Shown piece after piece: positions 1 to 8,259 of a DNA stretch of 28,161 nt. Source of the DNA: Chara braunii (Eukaryota > Streptophyta > Charophyceae > Charales > Characeae); the NCBI GenBank assembly GCA_003427395.1, contig BFEA01000482.1, positions 782,261 to 810,421 on the forward strand, written 5' to 3'. A model generated the notes under the pieces. It was not told the origin of the DNA and did not search any database. It saw only the letters and a program-made list of their open reading frames with translations. A program made the translations under genes and the position numbers. The first letter of the stretch is position 1, and each line of letters starts with the position of its first letter.

Positions 1-52
1 TTCTTCTTCTTCTTCTTCTTCTTCTTCTTCTTCTTTTTTTTTTTTTTTTTTT
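1..52. repeat. (TTC)n microsatellite ending in a T run
   Basis: About eleven TTC units run into an uninterrupted T tract. The array is cut by the window edge, so its full length is unknown. On the other strand it is a GAA/A tract, like the purine-rich arrays further right. Confidence 0.95.
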
Positions 53-71
53 GGAAAACAGCCCGATCACA

Positions 72-120
72 TGCTAGAGGTGCTGATAAAGCAAACACCT
101 CTAGCACGGCACCTCTAGCA
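72..120. repeat. Short inverted repeat with duplicated arm
   Basis: The 12-mer TGCTAGAGGTGC (72-83) is perfectly complementary to GCACCTCTAGCA (109-120). A second copy of the right arm, 11 bases long, lies at 96-106. The left arm can therefore pair with either right arm, giving two alternative hairpins. No function is evident. Confidence 0.85.
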
Positions 121-232
121 CGCTCAGGAAGGCTCCATCTATTGGTGGGGAGCAGCACCTGCTGGAAATCGGGTTCAGCGTCCCTATCAACATCCAATTT
201 ATTATAAGCGTGCCACGTGTCTGATCTTCATG

Positions 233-930
233 CTAACCAGTTGCAATGGCAAAACAGGAACACGAGCACGCACCATTCAGGGTGTTGTTGACAGACTCTG
301 ATGGAGGAAATCGTTGGGGAACCTGCAGTAGGAGCTGTCTGAGGGGGATCTTCCAAGACAGGATGGTCTGCATCCCATAAATTAGTTGTTGACTGTAGAT
401 AGGCACCTGTCGTGGGTCTAGACCTCCACAACACCCTGACAGTGGTTGGGGCTCGTCCAAGTCAGGGTCATCCAAGTCATCAGCTCATTAACAAGTTGGG
501 AGTCGTCAGCCTGCCCTTTGTAGTTCTTCAACAGGTACTTAGTGTTCTTGTCGTTGGGGAGGACCTTTGCACCGGCATCAACTAAAGTTTGAACTATCTC
601 CCCTGTCCGGATTGCACACGGCTTCATGATTTTGAGAAAATGTTAAGCCTTTGTGGTTGAACCCCTGAACATGACGGAGCACATTCCGCATCCAGTACTC
701 CCCGCGTCCTTTGGCAAAAACCTTTTGTCCCTGCTCACATCAGAGCCATACCTTGTTCTTCTTCTGCACTTTATGTGTTATTTCTCATCCTTGGGCTGAA
801 ACAAACTTGGGTCAGTTCCTGGGGTAGCCTTCCTGGTGCCGACAGTTGCAGTACACACCATGGACTTTGTTCTTTCCGTGCTTGGCCAAGGCACGTCACA
901 AAGTTGCTACTTCTTTCCCCTTTGCTGTTG
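233..930 (-). pseudogene. Decayed coding fragment of unknown family
   Basis: One minus-strand frame reads protein-like from about 930 to about 610. It contains a YCNCRH segment and the stretch GEYWMRNVLRHVQGFNHKG, but is interrupted by four in-frame stops, all TGA (complements at 896-898, 812-814, 785-787 and 740-742). Coding then seems to move to the frame of 627-418 (IVQTLVDAGAKVLPNDKN, ankyrin-like in flavour). It returns to the first frame at 475-233 (DLDEPQPLSGCC). This implies two roughly compensating indels. I do not recognise the family. The CxC cysteines and acidic tail would fit a transposon-borne protein, but that is a guess. No promoter or start codon is convincing. Confidence 0.45.
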
Positions 931-994
931 CAGCCGCTCTGGTCCGACCACCTCCCTATGCAGTGCCCCCCCCCATGGCTACCGGTGGGGGCGA

Positions 995-1966
995 AGAAGA
1001 AGAAGAAGAAGAGGAGGAGGAGGAGGAAGAATAAGAAAATCGGGGCCTATGGCTATGACTACCATTTGAGGAGAAGATGAAGAAGAACAAGTTATTTAAA
1101 AAAAAAGAAAAACCACTGTTATGCCTGCCTGTGGGAGAGATGGAGGGAGGAGGAGGGGGAGGAGGTGGATAAGAAGAAGAGGAAGAAAAGAAAGAAGAAT
1201 AAAATTAGGGCCTATAGCTATGGCAACCGTTGGAGGAGAAGAAGAAGAAGGAGGAGGAGGTGGTGGATAAAAAGAAGGAGAAGGCGGATAAGGAGGAGGA
1301 GGTGGATAAGAAGAAGGCTGCTATGGGAGAGATGGAGGGAGAAGGAGGAGGAGGTGGATAAAAAGAAGAAGAAGAAGACGAAGAAAATTGGGGCCTGTAG
1401 CTATGGCAACCGTTGGGGGAGAAGATGAAGAAGAACAAGTTATTAAAACAAAGAGATGGAGGTGGAGGTGGAGGTGGATAAGAAGAAGGCTGCTATGGCT
1501 GCCTATGAGAGAAAAGGAAGGAGGAGGAGGTGGTGAGGGTGGATAAGAAGAAGAATAAGTAGAGGAAGAACAAAATTGAGGCCTATAGCTATGGCAACCA
1601 TTGGGGGGGAAAAAGAAGGAGAAGATGAAGAAGAACAAGTTATTAAAAAAAATAAAAAACACTGCTATAGCTGCCTATGGGAGAGATGGAGGGAGAAGGA
1701 GGGAGAGGAGGTGAAGAAGAAGAAGAAGAAGAAGACGAAGACAAAGAAAAGGCAGAAAATTGGGGCCTATGGCTATGGCTACCGTTGGGGGAGAAGAAGA
1801 CAGAGAAGATGAAGAAGTTAAAAAAAAAAAAAAACCATTGTTATGGCTGCCTATGGTAGAGATGGAGGGAGGAGAAGGAGGAGGAGGTGGATAAGAAGAA
1901 GCAGAAAACCGGGGCCTATAGCTATGGCAACCGTTGGAGGAAAAGAAGAAGAAGAAGAAGAAGAAG

Positions 1967-2011
<45 letters not shown>

Positions 2012-2230
2012 AGCAGACAATCACGGCTTATGGTTATGGCTATGCCTGCTGTTTGGGAGGGAGAAGAAGAAGAAGAAAAAGAAAAAGAAGCAGACAATCA
2101 CGACTTATGGCTATGGCTATGCCTGCTGTTGGGGGGGAAAAAGAAGAAGAAGAAGAATTGTCGATTAGAGCAGAGGGAAGAGGAGGAGGAGGAGTAGAAG
2201 TAGAAAATGAAGAAGTAAGTATATGGATGC
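995..2230. repeat. Purine-rich tandem array with GCTATGGC-containing units
   Basis: GAA/GGA-rich DNA is organised into diverged tandem units of about 150-190 bp. Each unit carries a non-purine anchor close to GGGCCTATAGCTATGGCAACCG, near 1042, 1207, 1390, 1579, 1763 and 1912. Shorter derivatives lie near 2025 and 2100. A second anchor, CTGCCTATGGGAGAGATGG, recurs between them. A pure A tract fills about 1967-2009. The long open frames here (for example 1843-2265, and the S/P/F-rich minus frames) are low-complexity consequences of the array and are not called as genes. Confidence 0.85.
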
Positions 2231-2270
2231 CTATGGGAGAGATGGGGGCAGAAGAACGCACTTGAAAATG

Positions 2271-2402
2271 ATGGAAGGGCTTTCGCTCAACGGATCAAAG
2301 GTACGCTGGGGATAACAGGCTGATGACTCCCGAGAGCTCATATCGACGGAGTCGTTTGGCACCCCATCATCTTGGGTTACGTACACAGTAATGTGTGGGC
2401 GC
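2271..2402 (+). rRNA. Partial mitochondrial-type LSU rRNA (peptidyl-transferase region), chimeric tail
   Basis: The block from GGAAGGGC through CTCAACGGATCAAAGG, GGGGATAACAGGCTGATG, CATATCGACGGAGTCG and TTTGGCACC (ends about 2363) is the near-universal domain V core of large-subunit rRNA. The wording is closest, from memory, to plant mitochondrial 26S rRNA. After GGCACC the expected rRNA sequence is lost. It is replaced by a tail (2364-2402) containing ACACAGTAATGTGT, which is shared with the copy at 9918-10195. Only about 95 bases of rRNA remain, so this is not a functional gene. It abuts LINE coding sequence on the same strand. Confidence 0.85.
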
Positions 2403-4245
2403 TTTCGCTGGCTCCAACACCTCATTTTCTTATCAGCCTCCCCCTGGGTCCCCTTAGCTTTGGCGCAAATTGCGGCCTTGGCCCCAGAGGCTCCACCCGA
2501 GACTGACTCGCTGGTGTGGCTTGAAGACAGGTATTGGATGCTACCAAGGAAGTAAGGAACAGGAACCCCACGGATAAGCGGTGGTTACGCCTCCTACGAA
2601 CATGGGGGAAATTCCCCCCTCTACATCGATCGGCACTGGAAAGGTGGGAAGAAATATTCAGAGAGCCCCTGTTTGGTAACAGACTGATTACGGACTCCAT
2701 CGGTCGTGTGAGGTGTAGTTTGGACCCCCCATAGAAGGGTTGGGTGAAACGCGGGGCGCAGAGGGTGGGAGACCTTTGGGACACGGGCGTAGGGGACTGG
2801 AAGAGCGCAAAAAGAATGTGTAGATGGTTGCGGTATTGCCACTTCATAGGGCCTGCACTGGGCGAGCTCATTGAAAGTTTCCCACTCCATTGGTATACCA
2901 TCCTTCGGAAGGGCCCCCGCTTGGAAGAAGGAGACTGGGTAGGGCTACCTGGCCATGAAAAACAAGTAAGGCTAGTGCACCTAGTAGACCAAACGCACGT
3001 GTTAATCGAAGGTTCCTCCATTCAGGAGAATGACCAACTACAGGAAACTTGACAACCTTTCATTTGGAAGGAGAAAAAGAAAGTATATCGTGTCAGAGTG
3101 ATTGACGAGGGAAGACGTTGGAGGGCCTACCGGCCAATGACCCCGATTGAGGACCTTCCCTTCGATCCCCATGAGTGGCATTGGTCCCAAAAAGACCTGA
3201 CCTGCTCAAAAAGGGAGGGGAAGGCGAAGACGTTAGTACTAGCCAACCTAAAAACCAAGTCAGTATACTGAATGCTCAGATCCAAACGCAGATAGCGAGA
3301 TGTAGTAGAAGACAGATGGTATCGCCACCTAGACCGTGGTCTGCTCAAACCCAGAAGGTGGTTTGGTGAATATGGAAAGAGGCCGGCAAAAGTTTTTGAT
3401 TTGCAGTGGCAAACTGCGCACTGGTGCCTGCCGACCGACGATTGGCTGATAGAGCACACACAATTGGAGCAACAGGGGCAGGCACTGTCATGGTGCCACA
3501 GATGTCTTCAGTGCTACCCCGGAAAAAAGCGCTCCGAGACGATAGACCACATTTTCCTTTAGTGCCCTGCAACCGTATAACTGTGGAGGTGGTGGGACAG
3601 GATTTGGCGGCACATAGTGCCGAGCTGATTATGGCCATGGGACTGGAGAGTCATACTTCTGGGACATTACCCAAGATTCGAGGAAACACTTTCGAAGAAA
3701 ACATGTTTCGCCTGGGTAGATGCGCAGTCCTGTGGGTAATATGGTGGAGAAGGTGCATTCTGGAAATAGCGAGAGCAAGGGTGGAAGATGGGGAGGTCAC
3801 AGAGCAATTACGGTTATTAGTACAATATGAGATTACAACCCAATGGCGAGCGACTAAGGAAAAGTTGAACCAAGTACACACCAGGGGCGATATCAATAGA
3901 ATCATCTCTCAGTTCTGTGAGGACTTGCTGGGAGGAAAGAGGGAGGGATGGGTGGCAAAGGTGAGTTGGGCAGGAGATGGGCAACAGGGACAGCAACTGG
4001 AACATTGACCGGAGGTGGGACCGCAAGGGGGGCAACAGGCAGAGATTGAAAGGGACTATCAACTGCATTTTCACGAGTGGACAAAGGTTGACCCTAGGGA
4101 CCCGTTACGACCAGCCCAGGAATTTGCAGACCCCTTCCCCCCCCACCCGTTGTCCCTGGAGGAAACACCACCTGAGTTGTTGTCCCGGGACACTACCATC
4201 CGCAGTGTAGCTGAGCATCTCCCAGGAATTTTGCAGGACTCTTGA
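2403..4245 (+). pseudogene. LINE ORF2 C-terminal region with zf-RVT-like domain
   Basis: Coding starts in one frame (RFRWLQHLIF, then SLVWLEDRYW to about 2530). It shifts to a second frame with TWGKFPPLHRSALERWEEI (about 2610-2665) and VGDLWDTGVGDWKSAKRM (about 2765-2820). This frame continues to about 3690 through a zinc-finger-like stretch, WQTAHWCLP then CHRCLQCYPGKK then DHIFL-stop-CP (about 3400-3570), typical of the zf-RVT tail of plant-type L1 ORF2. It is broken by TAG 2732, TGA 3050, TGA 3269, TAG 3293, TAG 3560, TAA 3578 and TGA 3626. A further shift leads to the last part (LWVIWWRRCILEIARARVED, TTQWRATKEKLNQVHTRGD), with TGA at 4006 and an end at 4245. This is an inactive relic. The same family as the element at 17537-21970 is possible but untestable here, because the two share no overlapping region. 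Confidence 0.7.
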
Positions 4246-4326
4246 AAAATGAGGAACGGCAATGCTGGGCCCAGTTCCCAAAGCGGATCTGAGGAAAGCA
4301 CAGTGAGTGAGTGGGGTCAGGCGAGG

Positions 4327-4374
4327 AAATGGAAGGAGGCTCCCACCGGTGCCCTCCAATGGCTCCTTCCATTT
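4327..4374. repeat. 12-bp inverted repeat in the LINE 3' region
   Basis: AAATGGAAGGAG (4327-4338) pairs perfectly with CTCCTTCCATTT (4363-4374) across a 24-base loop. It lies about 80 bases after the last LINE stop codon. Some LINE reverse transcriptases recognise a 3' stem-loop, so a role in RNA recognition is possible, but this is inference only. Confidence 0.6.
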
Positions 4375-4495
4375 TCCTGAGCCAGACCGCACGCTAGGAG
4401 AGTGGCAGGACGCTGGACCAGGTTTCCAGCAACGGGGCCGACTTTCTCTTTTTCTCCTTTTACCTACGTACTTCCAAAGGACGTTGTCGGAGCGA

Positions 4496-4513
4496 ATACC
4501 CTTACAAGGGTAT
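4496..4513. repeat. Near-perfect palindrome ATACCCTTACAAGGGTAT
   Basis: Eight-base arms flank a two-base centre. It lies near the presumed 3' end of the LINE copy. The centre is too tight for a good RNA hairpin, so a DNA-level or chance origin is equally likely. Confidence 0.5.
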
Positions 4514-4569
4514 CCGCCCTGGATTTTGCAAGCGACAGAAAATAAATTTAATTCGAAATTCGAGTAGAG

Positions 4570-5218
4570 TACACAAGTCGCGGTTGTGTGTTGTTCACGC
4601 TGACTGAATGGTTGAGTAGAAGCAAAGAGTGTGTGGACGCGCAGTTTTGAGGCGCGCGTGATGTTTCCTATTGATATTATAGAGTCGGCGTTTCCGTCGG
4701 CAATTTTTTTTATTTTTGATTAAAATTAGGAAGAGTTGTTCTTCCTGTTGAAATGACCGTGGTGTGTGTACGTTTATACGGAAGACGCCGTCAACAATAA
4801 TGTTGCTTCTGAGCGGTGATTGGAGCATGCGAGAGAAAATAGAACGCGAGCAGAGACCTCGGCCTGATGGACGCGGGAGGTTGACAGCCCTGGACTTAGT
4901 TGACAGGCCGGGGTGTGGCTTTGGAACGCTTCAGTGGACCCGCGCGCCACGTGGTACCCACTTACGTAGGTGTTCGCTAATGCTAAGGTCAACCTTGGGC
5001 CTAGTACTCTTGGTTACGGTGATGGATCAAGGGTGGCGACCGGCGGTGTTGGAGCGTTGGAGCGGTTGAGAATGCCAAGGGGTTGAGGGCCCAACGGGGC
5101 TATCCCCCTTGGTTTTTGTGGACCGGCCCATCCGTGGGACCGGTCACGTGGAACTGAGAGGGATACTGACGGTCTCCCTTCCCCAAAGCACCAATTCCCG
5201 GTGTTCGCATCTTTGTTC

Positions 5219-5220
<2 letters not shown>
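4570..5220. other. No gene recognised
   Basis: Unique-looking sequence of mixed composition. Open frames of up to about 100 codons exist on both strands, but none has a recognisable motif or sustained coding character. I see no RNA gene or terminal repeats. Confidence 0.5.

Positions 5221-5256
<36 letters not shown>
5221..5256. repeat. (TTA)12 microsatellite
   Basis: Twelve perfect TTA units, preceded by a short T run. Confidence 0.97.
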
Positions 5257-5492
5257 GTTATTTTAGTTGTCGGTCCCATCTCTGGGACACGGCACTAGTG
5301 TCGGTACTAAGGATTGTTTGCGGGGTGCCAGCCAGCATGGGCTGCAGGGGCCAGCGGTTGCCATCCCCGCGAAGTGGTCGTCACAGCAGTCGAGGACCTT
5401 GAGCACGTGCTTCTCTTTGGTGTGCCCATTTGGGTCCCTGCGTATTCGGGATGATGGCGAAACTCCTCTATTCTGCCTGTATTGAAGCACGA

Positions 5493-5752
5493 GCCGAGGA
5501 GTTTAACGTGCATGTGAGCGTATCGGGCGCCTCTCTGCAGGTGCGGCATCCGCCACCCACGATCTGTCATGAGAGGTACGCGTGTGAGCATACCCGTTGG
5601 GGCCCGTGAGGGACAAAAGTGGGCCGAGGAGTTTAACGTGCATGTGAGCGTATCGGACGCCTCTCTGCAGGTGCGGCGTCCGCCACCCACGATCTACCGT
5701 GAGAGGTACGCGTGTGAGCATACCCATTGGGGCCCGTGAGGGACAAGACTGG
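5493..5752. repeat. 130-bp tandem duplication
   Basis: Units 5493-5622 and 5623-5752 both start GCCGAGGAGTTTAACGTGCA and align with no gap. I count about eight to ten differences (for example GGGCGC versus GGACGC, and CCGTTGG versus CCATTGG). Each unit contains GCATCCGCCACCCACG or its variant and GGGGCCCGTGAGGGACAA. Minus-strand reading gives repeated peptides in the same frame (RTSHDRSWVADAA), but without other coding support. Confidence 0.95.
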
Positions 5753-5888
5753 CCACACGGATTTTGCCGAAGTCCCGGATGTACCATCTGTGTGCCCATT
5801 TGTCAGCAGCCTGTGGAGCCGTGGGGCCAAGGAAATTGCGGTCACTGACCCCAAAATGCCCTAATTTGTATTTGATTTTTTTTTGGCA

Positions 5889-6203
5889 TTATTTTCGAGA
5901 ATCGGTAGAAATTGGTTCACAAGATTTCTTGCACAATTCGTGGATAGCACTGTGTGACCAGCAAAGTACCCATTTGCCATTGCTGCAGACGGCCAGGGCC
6001 TTGTCCCATCTGAAAAGGTACAGCAGTATAACCTGAATCATGCCTAAGAACTCAACTTGGTCTGTCCCAAAATCTGCATATTTTGCAGATTTGGTGCCGC
6101 AGTCTGGGCATTCCCATTGGGACCAGAAAGGTGGTGAACTATGGTTGAGCGAGGCGTGGCCAGAGGAAATGCCAGCAGAGGCTGCAGCGGCACTGCCGTG
6201 CAA
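5889..6203 (-). CDS. Possible cysteine-rich ORF fragment, unrecognised
   Basis: A 104-codon minus-strand frame carries WECPDCGTKSA near its N-terminal third. Further cysteines and histidines follow (AVCSNGKWVLCWSHS, HELCKKSC), which could form a zinc-ribbon-like fold. The aromatic-rich, non-repetitive composition is more protein-like than most open frames here. There is no clear neighbour, promoter or family match, and the start is arbitrary. It could be an exon or a pseudogene scrap. I assign no function. Confidence 0.25.
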   Translation of the reverse strand: MHGSAAAASAGISSGHASLNHSSPPFWSQWECPDCGTKSAKYADFGTDQVEFLGMIQVILLYLFRWDKALAVCSNGKWVLCWSHSAIHELCKKSCEPISTDSRK

Positions 6204-6398
6204 CTCGTCCGACGGGCTTGGGTATAGGGGCGGATGACTAATCGAAGCATCTAGTAGCGGGCTGGTTCAGAGGTTTTCCCTCGAGATAGCTGGGGTTGTG
6301 GAACAGTCTTGCTGCGCAGCTGTAAGACCATGAAGTGCAGGAGGGGGAGGACTGTCGTGACCCTTCCGTTTGGTACGGGGGCTGGCCAGGCAAATAGC

Positions 6399-6470
6399 AG
6401 GCCTAGCTCAGTTAGTACACCCACGAACTGTTGAAAATCCAGACCTCTGCTTGAACCCAGATACAATCAG
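6399..6470 (+). mobile_element. tRNA-derived SINE-like fragment, copy 1 (decayed B box)
   Basis: The sequence GCCTAGCTCAGTTAGTACAC resembles a tRNA D-arm / pol III A box. About 40 bases later, CTGCTTGAACCC resembles a B box that has lost one base from GTTCGAA. The intervening CCACGAACTGTTGAA and CAGACCT match the copy at 6733-6805. It cannot fold as a complete tRNA. Confidence 0.55.
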
Positions 6471-6732
6471 ATGCCCAGAGTAATATATTTTTTTGAATTA
6501 CCTAGGGGCCAGCCAGTCGGGAGGTGTTACCTCATGGCCATGTCCACAGGTTGGTCCTTCGGGATATCCGTTAAGGTTGGAACAATACCCCAGTTGTGGG
6601 GGCGGTCACGTGCGTTTGGGCATGTGCAGTGACTGAAAATCCAGGGGCTTTGTTGCTCCCTGAATTGTAGTCCTGAGAGGCAACTTCTGCAATAGGCCTG
6701 GCACCAGTTCCGAGAGTGGTAGTGAAGCCAAC

Positions 6733-6805
6733 TGGCTCGGCTCAGTTGGTACACCCATGAACTGTTGAAGTGCAGACCTGTGTTCGAACTCCACTGGATC
6801 CAGGT
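6733..6805 (+). mobile_element. tRNA-derived SINE-like fragment, copy 2
   Basis: CTCGGCTCAGTTGGTACACC (A-box-like) is followed by TGTTCGAACTCC, a good pol III B box. It shares about 60 bases with the copy at 6399-6470 in the same orientation. The internal part does not form a clean anticodon arm, so a SINE head fits better than a tRNA gene. The element boundaries are unclear. Confidence 0.6.
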
Positions 6806-7130
6806 GAGTGAAATATTACAGTTATGAATTGTCTGAAACCAGTTGGTTTGATGATGATATCTCAGGGCAATTGCCCACGACTCCTGTCCTCCGGGGCATT
6901 CGTTAAAAAATGAAATGATACAGGGAAGATTTGCATAACCCCTGCAAAAGTTGCCACAGTGCGACCGTGCAGGCAGACGCATTCAGATTGGTACCATGGT
7001 CCGAATGTCGTCAGGCATAAGTAGGGATGTGCTCCGGGCCCTGGTTTCTTTTTGCTTTGTTTCCTCCTCGAATGCACGTGGGCTAGGAAACGGATCGGGT
7101 GCCCTTCGAAGAAGCGGGATAGGTTTGAGC

Positions 7131-7300
7131 TACTAAAGTGGTGGGACGAGCTACGAGTGAGGGTCTTTTTTGTTTGTTGTTGTTGCTTGCCTTTTCGATA
7201 TACGTTTAAAGGTATACTAAAGTGGTGGGACGCGCTACGAGTGAGGGTCTTTTTTGTTTTGTTGTTGTTGCTTGCCTTTTGTTATGTACGTCAGTTTAAA
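7131..7300. repeat. 84-bp tandem duplication
   Basis: Units begin TACTAAAGTGGTGGGACG at 7131 and 7215. Both contain GCTACGAGTGAGGGTC and a T/G-rich stretch (TTGTTGTTGTTGCTTGCC). They differ by a few substitutions and small indels, which indicates a recent duplication. Confidence 0.93.
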
Positions 7301-7369
7301 GCTACGAAGTGAGTGAGGTGACAAGCTGCATTTTGTTTGAGAGGAGGACGGAGGAGAAGGTTGACGTCA

Positions 7370-7960
7370 ACACGAAGAAGATGAAGACAAAAGAGAAAGT
7401 GAGGTAGATGGAGAGGAGAGTGCATATCCCACCCATTCCTTGATGGAATCAGGCGAGGAAAGGTGCGAGTCTGAGGTTTTAAGATAGGGCGAAACCAGAT
7501 ATGGAGTTAGATTTTTGAAATAAATTAAAGGTGATGGGATATAAGAAGAAAGGGCCGCGCGGAGGACTCGAGAGAGAGAAGGAAGAGCAAGAGTTAAAAA
7601 TGCATATCTTGCTCGTTCCTTCATGGAATCGAGCAAGGTAAGAGGCGAGGTGGGTTTTTTTGCCAAGACAAGTATGCCGGTGAAGTTAGTTTGGACAACA
7701 GATTAGTAGAACAAGAGTTTGAAAAAACGGATGCACGGAGGTCCCGGGGGAATGGATATGGTGGGAAATGGAAGATGGAGATCTCACTCAATTATGGACG
7801 GAATCGAGCGAACCAAGATTCGATTTAGGTGTTTTGAGGCAAGGGGAATCTGATCATGTGGTCAGATTGGGAGTTTAGTGTGAGGTTATGCTTCTACGGG
7901 AGTGAAAGGCTGTGTGGTGCTCAAGCAAAAGGCGGGCGGAGTGGAAGAAGAGGAAGAATA
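7370..7960. repeat. Diverged ~178-bp tandem repeat, three units
   Basis: The anchor ATCCCACCCATTCC followed by ATGGAATCAGGCGA (7426) recurs as ATCTTGCTCGTTCC then ATGGAATCGAGCAA (7606) and ATCTCACTCAATTA then CGGAATCGAGCGAA (7781). The spacings are 180 and 175 bp. Flanking purine-rich parts (GGAGGACTCGAGAG, GGAGGTCCCGGGGG) also align. The period is close to one nucleosome repeat. The 99-codon minus frame at 7367-7666 is internally repetitive because of this array and is not called. Confidence 0.8.
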
Positions 7961-8202
7961 TTCGAGAGTGGGGAGGGAGAAAAAGCGAAACAGGAGAGTG
8001 ACGGGGACAACCATTGAGGAAGGAGGATCGTAAAGGAGGACACGACTTACCGGGACGTGGCGGCCATGATGGCGGTAGATTGTTGCTCGTCATCGCGTTT
8101 TGCCAGGCCAATGCGCCTGGCCTTGCTCTGGCGGATGACCCAGTCACGACCTCCCTGTTGTGGCGAGTAGGCGCAGGCGCACGTACAACCGCGCACGCGC
8201 GC

Positions 8203-8204
<2 letters not shown>

Positions 8205-8250
<46 letters not shown>
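8205..8250. repeat. (GA)23 microsatellite
   Basis: Uninterrupted GA dinucleotides follow an alternating purine-pyrimidine GC-rich stretch (GCGCACGCGCGC, 8191-8202). Confidence 0.97.
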
Positions 8251-8252
<2 letters not shown>

Positions 8253-8259
8253 AAGAGGG

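Larger units (their letters stand above)
2403..4560 (+). mobile_element. 5'-truncated L1-type LINE, 3' half
   Basis: The segment holds the C-terminal part of a LINE ORF2 (to 4245) and a presumed 3' untranslated region. The latter contains a 12-bp hairpin (4327-4374), an 8-bp palindrome (4496-4513) and a weak A/T-rich end near 4540-4560. No endonuclease or catalytic reverse-transcriptase motif is present, so the copy is 5'-truncated. Its left end meets the chimeric rRNA tail at about 2402. The right end is approximate, because I could not identify a poly(A) tail or target-site duplication. Confidence 0.7.

Noticed and set aside
995-2265. Long Lys/Arg/Glu and Ser/Pro/Phe open frames on both strands
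   Set aside because: They are open only because (GAA)n and (GGA)n lack stop codons. Composition is single-codon and no domain is present.
2316-2345. CTGATGA resembling a hammerhead ribozyme core
   Set aside because: It is part of the conserved LSU rRNA domain V sequence (AACAGGCTGATG). The GAAA and stem requirements are not met.
6733-6805. Functional tRNA gene
   Set aside because: The A and B boxes are present but there is no complete acceptor stem or anticodon arm. A SINE head fits better.
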